A stretch of DNA of 64,000 bases from Eretmocerus hayati. Its lineage: Eukaryota > Arthropoda > Insecta > Hymenoptera > Aphelinidae. Below the pieces are notes generated by a model, which was given only the letters and a program-made list of their open reading frames with translations, searched no databases and was not told the origin of the DNA. Every line of letters begins with the position of its first letter. The stretch's first letter is position 1. A program made the translations under genes and the position numbers. Below, one piece after another: positions 35,218 to 45,937 of this stretch. The stretch is from contig CM056743.1 of assembly GCA_029851415.1 (NCBI GenBank), positions 92,478,501 to 92,542,500 of the forward strand, given 5' to 3'.

Positions 35218-36010
35218 CTAATATTTCTGCGTAGTGCTGCCATTCCTGCTTGCAGTTGGATTGAAGTCTTCGTCATTAAGTTGATCATCAGTTGTCATTC
35301 CTTCAGCTAGTGACCCGACATCAGAGTGTTTATCTTCTGTTCTGCTGTTAGATGGGCAGAGGCATTTCTTAACCCTCGTAAGCCGAGACCGGAGCGTACG
35401 GCTACTTCCATGTTTGTAAATATCGGAAAGCATATCGTCTAGTGAGCCGAGATCATCACAGCTGATACGAGCCAGCTGAGTGATTTCGCTTCTAGATTTT
35501 CCTTGGGTCGATTGGAGAAATTCTAATACCTTTTTATATGACATCGGCAATTTAGATTCGTTAATGTTTACAAACTCTTTTGCTGGCTCAAGCTGCTGTC
35601 CCATAGTTTTCGGCGTGCTGCCGGTGCTGATTTTCGACTTTTTGTTTGTTTTTTTCTTCACCACTTGGAACGGGAGCTCATCTTCATCCTTTGTTAGTAC
35701 ATCGATGCTCGATACATCAAATGAACGAGAACTGGGTGATGGTCTTTTCACTCCGGTCTGCATGATCGCCGGGGCACCATTTTCTTGAGTCGAACTTGAT
35801 GAATTGTTTTAGGGATCACTATGCTCAATTTTCTCAGCTTCTTGTTGAGGAGTGTTCAAAACAAGATTGCTGACTGGGTCCTTATCCTTTTCTTTGCAGA
35901 ATCTCGAGAGATGGCCCTCTTTCTTACAATGATAGCAAATTAATTTTTCTCCTGAGAAGTATATCCAGTGAGAGGTGGTGTCAATCGTTATTTGTATACT
36001 GTTTGGTATT
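35218..36010 (-). pseudogene. LINE ORF1 (nucleic-acid-binding, truncated)
   Basis: An N-terminal segment near 35880-35990 has LICYHCKKEGHLSRFCKEK, a CCHC zinc knuckle, preceded by SIQITIDTTSHWIYF. After a stop near 35810 the frame continues as a Lys/Ser-rich acidic-basic protein (35218-35763). ORF1 proteins of this group coat the RNA. The beginning is missing because the element is 5' truncated. Confidence 0.75.
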
Positions 36011-36020
36011 TTAGGTACAT

Positions 36021-36985
36021 CCTATTAGGTAGATTTCTTCATAAGGGGCAGAAGTCTTCTAGCCGAAGTCCAAAAAGAATTAACTTTGAGGCCCTTGCAG
36101 GGAGAGTTCTCGTAAGAACGTTCAGAAATCTTTGGTCAACTTTTTATGAAATCTTGCATAGCCAAGTGTCTATGAACTTTCTGGACACTTCCTGTAAGCT
36201 TTCGAAAACTACTCAGCGAGAAGTTGAATAATACTCCTCGGCCATTGCAGGGAAAGTTTTGGTGGAAGCTATTGGAAAGCTTTCATGACATTACATGAGA
36301 ACTTGCATTTTTGAGTGTCCGATAACTTCCTGAATCATTCCAAAACCTATACTCTAGATGAAACCATCCAATGAAATAGGATCAAATTCCCTCCCCAATG
36401 AGGCAAATATGTTTTTTGAGTTGGAATGAGGCGACATGTGTGTTTCTGTTTAGCCCAGATCAACTTTGTTTCGGAACTATGCAAATTTCCAGTTTGGAGT
36501 CGAAAATTCAAATTTTCACTCTGAAATCAGGGAAAACTTCGAAATAACTCCACTCACATAATGGCTGTTTCGAGATGAATCATGATACATTGTATCAAAC
36601 CCAACGTATCTTATCAGAAAAAACCCCTATGGTGCTAAAAAATTCTCATAGAACGCCAAAAAGTGACGATGTGATGGAAAATGAAAAATGCGATTGCTCA
36701 AAAATATAAATCCGTATCCTCTTAAATTTTCTTTAGAGTACTTTAAACGATGTTGAACATGATGCAATTGGTCCGGTAGGCGCTCAAGAATAGTAGGAGG
36801 GGCTAAGAAATTTTTTCTGAAGGAAATTCAAATGCCAGATAGTTGATGGAATTCAAGTAACAAATGTCATGGAAAGATTCGTTTCTTCGTGTTATAACCC
36901 CATGGAACTATCCCAAGATGATTATCTTCAGAACCTAAATCAAACTGTCATCACTCAAGAGAGGATTCTCGGTGAATCCCTCCCA
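36021..36985. other. TA-element interior with decayed minisatellite units
   Basis: From 36021 to about 36350 the text resembles the minisatellites (TTGCAGGGAGAGTT, CTTTCTGGACACTTCC). From 36350 to 36985 it is A+T-rich single-copy sequence without a gene. Confidence 0.5.
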
Positions 36986-37905
36986 GCGAGAGCTGGTTTC
37001 ATCGACACCTCTTGGAAACTTTTCAGCGAAAGTTTCGGGGAGCCGATTCCAGGGACACCTTTCGGGAATCTTTCAAAAACCTTTCAGCGAAAGTTTTGGC
37101 GAGCCAATTTCAGGGACACCTTTCGGGAACCTTTTAGAAACCTTTCACCAGAAGTTTTGACGAGCCCATTCCAGGGACACCTTTCGGGAACCTTTCAGAA
37201 ACCTTTCAGCGGAAGCTTTGGCGAGCCGATTCCAGGGACACTTTTCGGGAACCTTTCAGAAACCTTTCAGCGAAAGTTTTGGCGAGCCGATTCCGGGGAC
37301 ACCTTTCGGGAACCTTTTAGAAACCTTTCACCAAAAGTTTTGACGAGCCGATTCCAGGGACACCTTTCGGGAACCTTTCAGGAACCTTTTACCGAAAGTT
37401 TTGGCGGGCCGATTCCAGGGACACCTTTCGGGAACCTTTCAGAAACCTTTCAGCGAAAATTTTGGCGGGCCGCTTCCAGGGACACCTTTCGGGAACCTTT
37501 CAGAAACCTTCATGCGAAAGTTTTGGCGGGCCGATTCCAGGGAAACCTTTCGGAAACCTTTCAGAAAACTTTCAGCGGAAGTTTTGGCGGGCCGATTCCA
37601 GGGACACCTTTTGGAAACCTTTCAGAAACCTTTCAGCGAAAGTTTCGGCGGGCCAATTCCAGGGACACCTTTCGGGAACCTTTCAGAAACCTTTCAGCGG
37701 AAATTTTGGTGAGTCGATTCCAGGGACACCTTTCGAAGACCTTTCGGGAACCTTTCAGAAACCTCTCAACGAAAAGTTTGGTGAGCCGATTCCAGCGACA
37801 CCTTTCGGAAACCTTCCAGAAACCTTTGAGTGAAAGTTTTGGCGGGCCGATTCCAGGGACACCTTTTGGAAACCTTTCAGAGAACTTTCAGCGGAAGTTT
37901 TGAGT
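36986..37905. repeat. 61-bp minisatellite array
   Basis: About 15 tandem copies of a 61-bp unit with core GGGACACCTTTCGGGAACCT, visible near 37048, 37111, 37172, 37232 and onward. Because 61 is not a multiple of three, successive copies are read in rotating frames and the predicted peptide repeats every 61 residues (3 x 61 bp). All three plus-strand frames stay open for long stretches, including one of 344 codons (36869-37903), which I take to be a repeat artefact. Confidence 0.92.
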
Positions 37906-38196
37906 AGCAGTTCGTTCGCTTTCCCCCAGAAACTTTTCGAGGACAACTGCTCAATCTCTCTTAGGAAAACTCCCACAATGGTTTCCTGGAGTGTTTGAAG
38001 CAATCATTCCAGAAATCCTTCCTGAAATCTTTCCTGAAATATGTCCAGCAACTTTCGCCAAAACCTTTCGGAAAGTTCAGCCAACAGTGGCATAGTTAAC
38101 TTCCTGAAAACTTTCCGCGAAAGATTTCAGAAAGGTTTCGAACCTTTCACGGAAATCTTTCTGAAAGCTTTTGAAAAGGTTTCGGTGCCATCTGGG
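37906..38196. repeat. Right end of TA element
   Basis: Imperfect CTTTC/GAAAG units lead to the right inverted terminus (CTTTTGAAAAGGTTTCGGTGCCATCTGGG), next to TA at 38197-38198. It is the inverted partner of the left end at 6506. Confidence 0.8.
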
Positions 38197-38869
38197 TACC
38201 GGCCTCTGAAAAATCCATGAAACAGAAGGCGTCCTTACTGCGTGTAAGTCTGACTCTCACCCCGATACCGTTGATCAAGAAACGTGGCTGAGAAAACAAA
38301 TCGGAGTGTATGTAGCCGATCATATCTCCGGTCTTACAATTGAGCATGAGATTTTTCCTCTTATTGGGATCCTCGTTGAAACCGGCTGCATGATCCTTCG
38401 CATTCGGATTGGCATTCATATATCCAGGTTGGTCATGATACCACGATGCGGCAGTGAGATGCGATTGCATCGTTGGTACGGAGTAATTGAGCACCGTTTC
38501 CAAGTATGCTCTGTACGGGTAGGCGTTGTTTTGCGGTGAGACGATCTTCTGATAGAAAAATATGCCAACTTGATCGAAAAGCGAATGGATGAGATTGTTC
38601 ACAGGTGCAACTTCGTCATTTTCCGCGTCAACGCCATTTGGTGATATGCATGCCGATATACGGAGCATCGTGTGCGCTAGGTCGATGTAATGGTCCGTCG
38701 AAGAAGGGATGACAAATTCCAACGGTGTTTCAGCGTCATCGCTCAGCGAAGAGACGGGCGAGTAGTATAAAAAAGCGCTGCTTCCGATAGAAGTCTGTGT
38801 CAGAGGTAGGGTGAAAAGATCGAGCTCACTCTTCATCCCTTCTCCGCTGCACGAGTGTAAAAATGTCAT
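38197..38869 (-). pseudogene. Polinton major capsid protein, N-terminal half
   Basis: First jelly-roll domain of the Polinton major capsid protein. Blocks typical of the family are SELDLFTLPLTQTSIGSSAF, YYSPVSSLSDDAETPLEFVI, DHYIDLAHTMLRISACI, VAPVNNLIHSLFDQVGIFF and YPYRAYLETVLNYS. The Met at 38869 (MTFLHSCSGEGMKSELDLF) is a better start than the upstream one, from family alignment in memory. The frame is clean until the TA insertion at 38196. The rest of the gene is at 5836-6503; the two halves are in phase once the insertion is removed. Confidence 0.92.
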
Positions 38870-39044
38870 CCTGTGACTATTGATTGGTGAATATGTCCGC
38901 CACACTTCTCACTGTTCTCTTCTTCTTCCTATTCCCGACTCTCTTCCTTCGTTTGCCAATCGAGCCAGCTGTTCTGCGCGTGCGTTTTTTTACTGATACC
39001 CTCTTTTCTCTCCTACGCGTGGACGTACTAGCAGCTGTACGGTT

Positions 39045-39353
39045 TCACCTGGACTGGCGCTTCCTACCACCTGAACGTGTTTTATAACCACTGCATTGCA
39101 TCATGTCTCTAATTTTTTTTACAGCCTTCACCCCAAGTTTTTTTCCCGACTCTCGTACACGTGTCTTGACCGAATTCTTCAGACTCACACCATTGTTCAC
39201 AACGTCATCAAACACGTTCAGACCTGCTTGCACTGCCTCCTTTTCAACGGTTCTCAATCCACCTGCCAGATAGGGAACAACTTGGCGTGGTAGGGAACCC
39301 AAGAAACTGCCAAGATCGCACCCTCTCTGGTACGCCGCTCCGGCAAAAAACAT
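39045..39353 (-). CDS. Small basic Polinton protein (virion-associated?)
   Basis: A 102-codon frame between the minor and major capsid genes. The N-terminal half is hydrophobic and small-residue rich (GSFLGSLPRQVVPYLAGGL), the middle amphipathic (VEKEAVQAGLNVFDDVVNN), and the C terminus strongly basic (YKTRSGGRKRQSR). Proteins of this type precede the major capsid gene in many insect Polintons and have been compared with adenoviral core or minor capsid proteins; the function is inferred from position and composition. No stop interrupts it. Confidence 0.65.
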   Translation of the reverse strand: MFFAGAAYQRGCDLGSFLGSLPRQVVPYLAGGLRTVEKEAVQAGLNVFDDVVNNGVSLKNSVKTRVRESGKKLGVKAVKKIRDMMQCSGYKTRSGGRKRQSR

Positions 39354-39421
39354 TCCTCACCCCTCCACTCCCACCTATTTGCTAGTTGTAATACTGGTCG
39401 TAGTGAGACATAGTGCATGAC

Positions 39422-40258
39422 TCATCTTCCTCTTTTGAAACGAAGCGTGACCGTGAGAGTCCCATACTCGAATGGGATACGTTTACCCTGTGGGCTCCTT
39501 ATATCTATAATCACGCTCTTGAACGTGTGGTGCATCAACGGTATGTAATGAATTGGTGAAGAATGCCTGACTACATACGAGCCAAATTTATACCTGGAAT
39601 TTTCCAACGATACTATGCGGAGAAGAGCAGCTTGCGTGTCACCAACCGTGTACGGTTCGCATATGTCCGTGTAAACGAATAGCTGATCCACAGACATCTC
39701 GACAGACAACCAGGACAATCGCCGATTATTTTCATTTTTTTATCCGACAGAACCAATGATTTGATGCACTCGTCAAATCTCAGAGCTTGTCCAATTTCTT
39801 TGTTAAGATACGTATAGTGGTTTCTCTCGCATTCGCATACTTTTGAGAGCATGGAGTAACCTTCAGGATTGATCGCTGCATTCGCATACTTTTGAGAGCA
39901 TGTAGTAACCTTCAAGATTGATCGCTGGAGCAAGAATCTGATGCTTTGCAACATCTTTCTCGGTGTTTATTTCTTGCACCAGTTGATCAATGCTATCTTA
40001 CACACCGGGAACAATGGATACAGTCGTGTCCTTGCCGTTGAGATCCTCGCTGTTGTTGAAAAAATGAAATGCATCGTCTTCCTGGATATGCATCATGGTA
40101 CAGGGTACATGAATTTCTGCGAGACCAACTACCCAGTTACCCGTTAATCTAATCTCACGGTTCAGATGCGTTGTGGAACACGTCGTGGTGTTGTCGGGAT
40201 AGTACAACATACTGCTATTACTAGGTAAGACCAGGTAAAATTCGTCCGCGTCATTCAT
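39422..40258 (-). pseudogene. Polinton minor capsid (penton-like) protein
   Basis: The start at 40258 (MNDADEFYLVLPSNSSMLYY) overlaps the integrase stop as ATGA. The N-terminal block REIRLTGNWVVGLAEIHVPC and the C-terminal block QLFVYTDICEPYTVGDTQ followed by VHYIPLMHH-like text and GTLTVTLRFKRG are family hallmarks; this gene is probably the PX minor capsid protein of Polintons. Lesions are a TAA after TVSIVPGV (39998-40000), a 49-bp tandem duplication at about 39871-39968 that shifts the frame by one, and an indel in an A run near 39738 that shifts it back. The gene is dead. Confidence 0.8.
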
Positions 40259-41405
40259 CTTGAAGTGGATTGTAGTTCCGTAGCCTTGATCCAGGGATTG
40301 AATTTCTCCGGATATCCCACCCACTTGACGAGTACCTTCTTGTTGACCCCACGGCCCTTACTACGTATCACCTTCTCCACTTGGAAAAGTTGCCCATCAG
40401 CCAGACGATGTTCGCTCACGGGTACCAGCTCTTCGGTGTAGAAAAACCCGTCTATCAGCGTGCTATCCAGATCCCCGACTTCATAGATGTAGATACTTTG
40501 CTTTCGCAGCACCCGTAAGAATCTGAATGTCTCGATCGTGAAATTTCTCTCGTATCCTTTTTCGAACACGCCTTTCGCGAGACTGAGTCTCACGAGGTCT
40601 CCAACCTTGTGATTAGGGGTAGCGACAATTCCCCATCCTTTGCGCCTCTGCGTTCAACTTTTCTGCAAATTTTGCCGCGCTTGATACACGTTGTACAGGT
40701 TTGTATCACTTGGTTTCATGTTTGTCCCGGTACCGATAGTATCATTGTAGGGATGCATGATCTTCTGGATATCATCTCTGTATCTGCGAGTGTTTTCGTG
40801 GGTCAAGAAGCGCCAAAACTGTTTCTTAATCGACCTTTGGAGACGTTCGACTATGGATGCTTCCACATCCGGAGATCTTGTGGTCCAAAATTGGATGTCA
40901 TTATCTCGAAGAATCTTCTGAATAGCACCACCAACGAATTCTTTACCCTTATCGGTTTATAGATGAACCGGCACGCGACCTTTTGCTCTATCGAGGATTT
41001 TTTGGAACGCCAAACCTACAGCGCGGGCTGATTTGTCTTTGAGTGACTCCACCCAGGCATATTTACTCAGCACATCGATGATGAGGAGAAGATAGCTATA
41101 GCCATCGTTTTCATCTTTCAATGCCGTGAGTAGGGATAGATCCGCTTCCCAGACGTCGTCAATATTAGTCACGTCGTAGTGTAACCTCGGGAACTTTCTG
41201 CGAATCGGCCTGTGAAGCGTGTACGCGTCCTGCCCGTTCAACCATTTTTGTACGCGACCTTTTTCCTCCTTCTTCTGCTTGCGAGACTTGTTTTTTTGGT
41301 TGAACTGAATCGAATTCCGAGCCTCTGCGTAGCCCGCCTCGTGCTCCGTATCGTAAAACTGATACGCGTAGTCGACAGCTTTTTGAACATGACAAAATTT
41401 TATAT
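40255..41405 (-). pseudogene. Polinton integrase with chromodomain
   Basis: A single frame of about 383 codons encodes the retroviral-type integrase that inserts Polintons. The N-terminal part reads WLNGQDAYTLHRPIRRKFPR. Catalytic residues are visible: Asp in DVWEADLSLL, Asp in TDKGKEFVGG, Glu in ASIVERLQRSIKK. The C terminus has a KVGDLVRLSL small-barrel region and then a chromodomain, FQVEKVIRSKGRGVNKKVLV followed by KWVGYPEKFNPWI, which may direct the element to modified histones. There are no frameshifts, but two in-frame stops: TAA 40957-40959, just before the second catalytic Asp, and TGA near 40654. The frame is open from about 41405; no clear start Met is seen. Confidence 0.9.
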
Positions 41406-41431
41406 CTCAGCCACTTTCCCACGAGACCGTT

Positions 41432-42187
41432 CTACGTCATAGGAGGAGAGGGAACTGTGGGCTCGAACACCCTCAGCTTTGGGTTCAAGGGTGTCATAGG
41501 TTCTTTGCTTGGCGGGGCTCGTTTCGGTGCTTTCCTGAGCGGATCCGTCAGTCTCTTAGCATTCTCCAATATTCCCAAATTACCTACCAAGTTCACCGGT
41601 GTAGCCGACGATCCTATGAATTTAGTCATCTCAAGCTGTCCTGTAGGTATCTCTCCCCTCTTGTTCCCCTTACTCACTACGTTGGCGAGTAATTCACTTA
41701 TATCCGACTGTGGGATGAGACGTCCGTCTATGATTACATCACCCTTAGCATTCCACTTGAATCTGTCGGGCTCAAAATTCTGCCAATACATCAGCAGATT
41801 GCGAGCACTGTTTGCGTGGGCCAGAGGTAAGTCCTCGACGATCGACTCTTCTGTGATGGGTCGTACTCCGGTATTCTCAAGCACAGTTGGATCGACGTTA
41901 CCACTCTGCTCGACATCTCTTTCGTTTCCTTTGAAAAACGAATATCGACGCAGTATCTGTAGATATTTTATACACTTATCACGCTATTCGATTTCACTTT
42001 CCGAAGTCAGGATAGCGTACATTTCGGCATCGAGTCGAGGAAGATTATCACCCACAGTCTGCACAGTCCTCTCGGAGCTCTGTTCCGCGATGCTATCAGG
42101 TGGCGGTGGAGTAATCGGACATTTGTCGGATTTCATGCGCGCAAACTTCTCCTCGGGAACGATGACCATCTTGCGTGCGTGATTCAT
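41432..42187 (-). pseudogene. Conserved Polinton gene upstream of integrase
   Basis: The frame starts MNHARKMVIVPEEKFARMKS and continues with DAEMYAIL, a helical middle, and WNAKGDVIIDGRLIPQSDIS then GSSATPVNLVGN, a pattern repeatedly found next to the Polinton integrase in insects. The role is unknown; the second half has a winged-helix-like look only by impression. One TAG (about 41984-41986) interrupts an otherwise open frame of about 252 codons. The stop lies about 25 bp before the integrase frame opens. Confidence 0.7.
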
Positions 42188-42196
42188 GACACTTAC

Positions 42197-43066
42197 GAGT
42201 TTGCATCGGCCTCCGACAATCGCGAACGTTGTCCCAAAATCTTTTCACTCCCTCGCGAGGATCAGTCGTTTTTTGCAGATAAGCTTCCCCAATAACGAGA
42301 GCCCGTAGTAAACACATGTTATCATCGTTTGAGATAGAGACAATCGATCTCTGATTGATAGCTTCAATATTCAGTGATTTTTTTGGACGAGCTAAGCCAG
42401 CAGGAATCTCAACGTACATAACCTCTAGTATGGAAGTATCGTTGATATTGAAATTTTCATTGCTCTGAGTCGATTGGGAAATGAGATCCCACAAATCATG
42501 ATGATAGAAATTATTGATGGGACGGTAAGAGATCCCTGCAGGGTCGTGAGCGAAATTATCGGAATCGATGGAGATACCGACGAAGTCAGTTTCGCGAGCA
42601 TGATCCATTATATAATCCCAAATGTCATTCACCTCGTTTTTAAGCCATGAGATGGGATTCAGGGTACCTTGCGGAGATGGTAATATACGTAAAGCTAATA
42701 GTCTACGATTTATGCGAAATCTGCGAACGTATCGGGGGCCAGCGTCCACAACCGTGAATCGCACGCCTGCTCGCCTGACTTGCAGATCGATGTCTTCACT
42801 CGCTGCGTCGTTCGCAGAAGCAGAAGCGCCGAGACTACCCCCGGACTGCGTTGAGGGTAAAGCTCCCGGCGAGGAATCATTGGGAGCGATATCGAATGGT
42901 TGTGACTCTTGGGGTTGACGCTGATTTTCAGTATGAGAGCTTTCCCGAGGTTGTGTGCATGGTATGCTCGAAGTCTCTGCTGGTAGACTGTTTTGCAGCT
43001 CGTGGATTTCAAAGCCGCTCGACTCTGTTGTGATTGGATTTCTCTCGCCAGGACTCCGAGGTTGCA
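42197..43066 (-). pseudogene. Polinton PolB, N-terminal exon
   Basis: N-terminal part of the Polinton DNA polymerase B gene. Seen are a low-complexity leader, the block VRRFRINRRLLALRI, SWLKNEVNDIWDYIMDHARE, PAGISYRPINNFYHHDLWDL, then NEDN-type text DDNMCLLRALVIGEAYLQKT and FWDNVRDCRRPMQT, which in full-length proteins precedes the exonuclease and polymerase domains. An acceptor (CTTTTTCTCATCAG) precedes 43066, and a GTAAGT donor begins at 42196. The exonuclease and polymerase parts that should follow are not found in the window; the next gene starts 10 bp later. A deletion is the simplest explanation. Confidence 0.75.
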
Positions 43067-43469
43067 CTGATGAGAAAAAGACCGGATGAGTAAGCTCACG
43101 AATATCATACTTTTCATCGTTGCTAATGCATGAATATTTTCACAAACGAGAGACAAAACTCGACATTAAACATGTTAGCTTTCAGGAGAACCATTGAAAC
43201 TCTCTCGGACGTGGTCCAATAGATCAATCAGATCGCGATCCGTATAGAGAGGTGATTCACGGTCCAAGGCAAGAGTATTGAACCAACGTCTCTGCTGGGC
43301 AGTCCTGACATTGTGCACTCAATTTGCGTATAATTCCAAAGTGGTCGAGTTAAATTTTGAGATAGCATGGTCACCGTTCTCGTGTCACCGCATCACTACA
43401 GGAATGAGGAATATGCTAGTTCTCTCGAGGAAAAATCGAGACGAATGTTATTCAAAGATAGAATCTCAC

Positions 43470-44236
43470 CTTCGTTGTCATGCCTGTCCATGATCGATGC
43501 ATCGTCAAAGTCTCGATAAGATAAGCGATGATGATCCACGATTACGTGGTATGACCTCTGGGATGCAGGAGGGTCCTCGGTGTAGAAATCCAGCAATGAT
43601 TGAACTCTGTCGGCTCTCTCAGCTTGCAAAGGTACGTTCTCTGCAGCTCGCTCTCCCGGAACGCTGCTGCTATTAACAGCCTCGGCGTTGCTATGACTGT
43701 TGGATCCATCAATGATCGCTCCATTTCCTCCCTCCGCACCTTCGTTTTGATCAGACAGCGGTTCGGGCCATGAAGCTTCACGCTGTCGTATGGCGTTCCA
43801 TGCAGCAGCTACAGGTTCGCAGAAATCGCGTATCAGCACGGTTGCGAGACGGCCACATGGCCTTAATCTTAAAATTCCCACATCATTTCCGTCGGGATCG
43901 AGTGCTGATATCGGTGAAGATAAGAGATAAACATCGTCTGTACCGCCGATCCAGAGGGTGGCAGTGGGGGTGGTGGTGGTGGTGTCTCTCTCTCGGATGG
44001 CGATGCAAAAAGACGCACTGGTTGAATACGGACATCGTGATCTAGCTGAATGGGTCCTCCCTCGCTAATATCAATGGTAAAGTTGAGTGGGCGTAAATCT
44101 TCTCGATCACTGCTTTCCGGTGTGCATAGCAGAGAGATTGCATCCGCAAGGTCACAATCTGTCGCATCACTGTCGTTTCCCATGATGTCGCTTGTGGATA
44201 TGTCACTGAATTCCAGTAGAGAAGTCAACGCTGAGA
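43470..44236 (-). pseudogene. Polinton PolB, upstream exon (leader region)
   Basis: Exon with acceptor TTTCATTCTCAG before 44236 and donor GAAG/GTGAGA at 43470/43469; joining it to 43066 keeps the frame (phase 1). The intron would be 43067-43469, 403 bp. The product starts near MGNDSDATDCDLADAISLL and contains a Pro run (PPPPPPLPPSG, about 43965), then DVGILRLRPCGRLATVLIRD and an acidic low-complexity segment. The frame shifts by one base near the Pro-coding repeat (about 43955-43985). The link to PolB rests on position, splice sites and phase. Confidence 0.5.
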
Positions 44237-45937
44237 ATGAAATGTAAGGATAAAACATAGCATGCAAAGCCCGTCCAAATCAGCTCTCATGGCCCATTGA
44301 ATGCCCGCAAGATGAAAAATCGGCTACAATTAGCTTTGGCTCTCCTGAAAAACTTGGGGCAGAGTAGCCACGCGTTCCAATGCATGGCTGCATAAGGGAG
44401 CTGGAATAGTCATTATTCAGTGAATGAAGCCCAGAGTGTACGAGTATACGCTACGCTACACACTGCCCGGGCGCCCTTTCACTTTCAAGAGAAGCAAGAT
44501 CACTCTCTCCGACGAACGGAGTCAGTAAGCGACGGATGAGTAATAATTCGTTGCGAGGGAATGCGCCCGCATGGGAGATGCGTTAGAAGCTACATCAGGA
44601 TCGAAAAGTGCATTCCCGCAGATAGATATGAAAAGGACTAGACCTTTCTATTTTATTTTCCTTGAATGACTAGGTTTTATCATATCCACAGATTATCAGA
44701 GTTGATCTCGAATCTTCAAGGCTGAGAGTGATCTCGAGAGATTATTATCAGCGCCCAATACTGGTTGAGTTCGGATTTCAATTTCGGAAAGAGCCCAAAT
44801 TTGTCATAGTGAGCAGAATCTTGAGTTCATACATCACAGTGTTCTCCAAATGCCGACGGAGGATAAGATTCATCACGATCATCCCGAATGTCCAAATTAC
44901 AGACTACGAGTTGTACGTGAGTTCAATGGATTACATTTGGAATCGATTATCTATTGAATGAACAGGAAGAGTGATATAATTTTGTTCCAATAAGATTGTA
45001 ATCCCAGCCCTATCCGCTCTTCTAACCTTTCCGAGTGAGCCCCCCTGTTGTGGCAAATTGGAAAGAGTGAGATTTACTTGAGCATGGGTGGAATTTTCAC
45101 CCCAAAAGAGTTTCGGAGTTGCCACGAAGAAGGGGGGAGGGAGTAATTAGGGAGGGTCGAGAGAGCGCTCACAACAGAAGAAGACGACGTATGAAAAGTT
45201 CTAATATCCCAATTAGCGATCGGAGGATGTCATTGATGTTCTTACATGACTGTGGGATACGATTTATACCTTAGTGAATTCAAAAATGATGTATGATTCG
45301 TTCAAAAAGTATAGATTTGTTGTGGATTCACCTCTTGGGATCTCTTTCCGATCAAACGAATGTTCGCCTATATCTGTAATATGCATTGCTCTACGGGGAT
45401 TCTGACATCACACACGCGTTTAAATGTACAAGACTATTTTACATGTAGTGTTGCAATCTTGGAATGGCTCTGAATCCTGACTAAATGTTCGTATTGAACG
45501 GTTTTTCATCAAGACAACGTAGGTATTCTACTCCACTATATCTCAATGTATATCATCACAGCTTCATCTCTGGTGGGTTTAGGCCAGACCAACGGATGAT
45601 ATGGATGAATATACGTGGGAATGTTGTTGTCTGTTCAGCTCTGAAAGTTATTCTGAGTTGAAAGATCTTAGCTCGAGTAATTGGGAAAGGATCGTTGAAG
45701 TATCAAAACGTGTGAATTTGAATAACTTAAAAATGACGATCATTTTGAAAATCCCCGACCGATGATTTCAATTCTTCCGGGAAAATGATCTAAAGACTAG
45801 CCCGAAACATATCCAATTGGTATTTTTCATGATCACGCACCTAACACTTTTACACCGTTCCGACCCGTCGTGACCTCGAAAACTCTCGAGCACGTGCTCG
45901 TTCATTCCGAATACCGGTAGAGAAGCACGTCAAACTG
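44237..45937. other. Polinton intergenic region, no gene seen
   Basis: About 1.7 kb between the oppositely oriented polymerase and right-end genes. It probably holds the start of the polymerase transcript (a GC-rich stretch near 44465-44600). Open frames are short on both strands, and no motif or repeat is recognised. Confidence 0.45.

Larger units (their letters stand above)
31440..36020 (-). mobile_element. Non-LTR retrotransposon (I/Jockey-like, with RNase H)
   Basis: Reading on the minus strand: an ORF1 with a CCHC knuckle, an AP endonuclease, reverse transcriptase, RNase H, a C-terminal CCHC-like region and a short poly(A) tail (T run 31440-31448 on the plus strand). The 5' end is truncated within ORF1 near 36020, where minisatellite-type sequence of the host element begins. 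ORF2 is in a single frame apart from several stops and a frameshifted stretch in RT. A target duplication could not be identified. Confidence 0.88.
6506..38196. mobile_element. TA-target TIR transposon rich in minisatellites
   Basis: The left end reads CCCAGACAGCACTGAAA and the inverted right end CCCAGATGGCACCGAAA, each next to a TA (6504-6505 and 38197-38198). The insertion splits the Polinton capsid gene so that removal with one TA restores the reading frame; this is the strongest evidence for the exact borders. Subterminal DNA is full of GGTTTC/CTTTC-type repeats, organised as a 233-bp array on one side (split by gypsy) and a 61-bp array on the other. After removing gypsy (21.7 kb) and the LINE (about 4.6 kb), about 5.4 kb remains, with no transposase I can recognise. 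A TA duplication suggests the Tc1/mariner group, but other families also use TA, so the class is open. Confidence 0.8.

Noticed and set aside
36869..37903. 344-codon plus-strand open frame
   Set aside because: It is made almost wholly of a 61-bp tandem repeat, and all three frames are open there, so it is treated as a repeat artefact.
41457..42182. 241-codon plus-strand frame
   Set aside because: It is antisense to the conserved Polinton gene upstream of integrase, which has family-like text on the minus strand.
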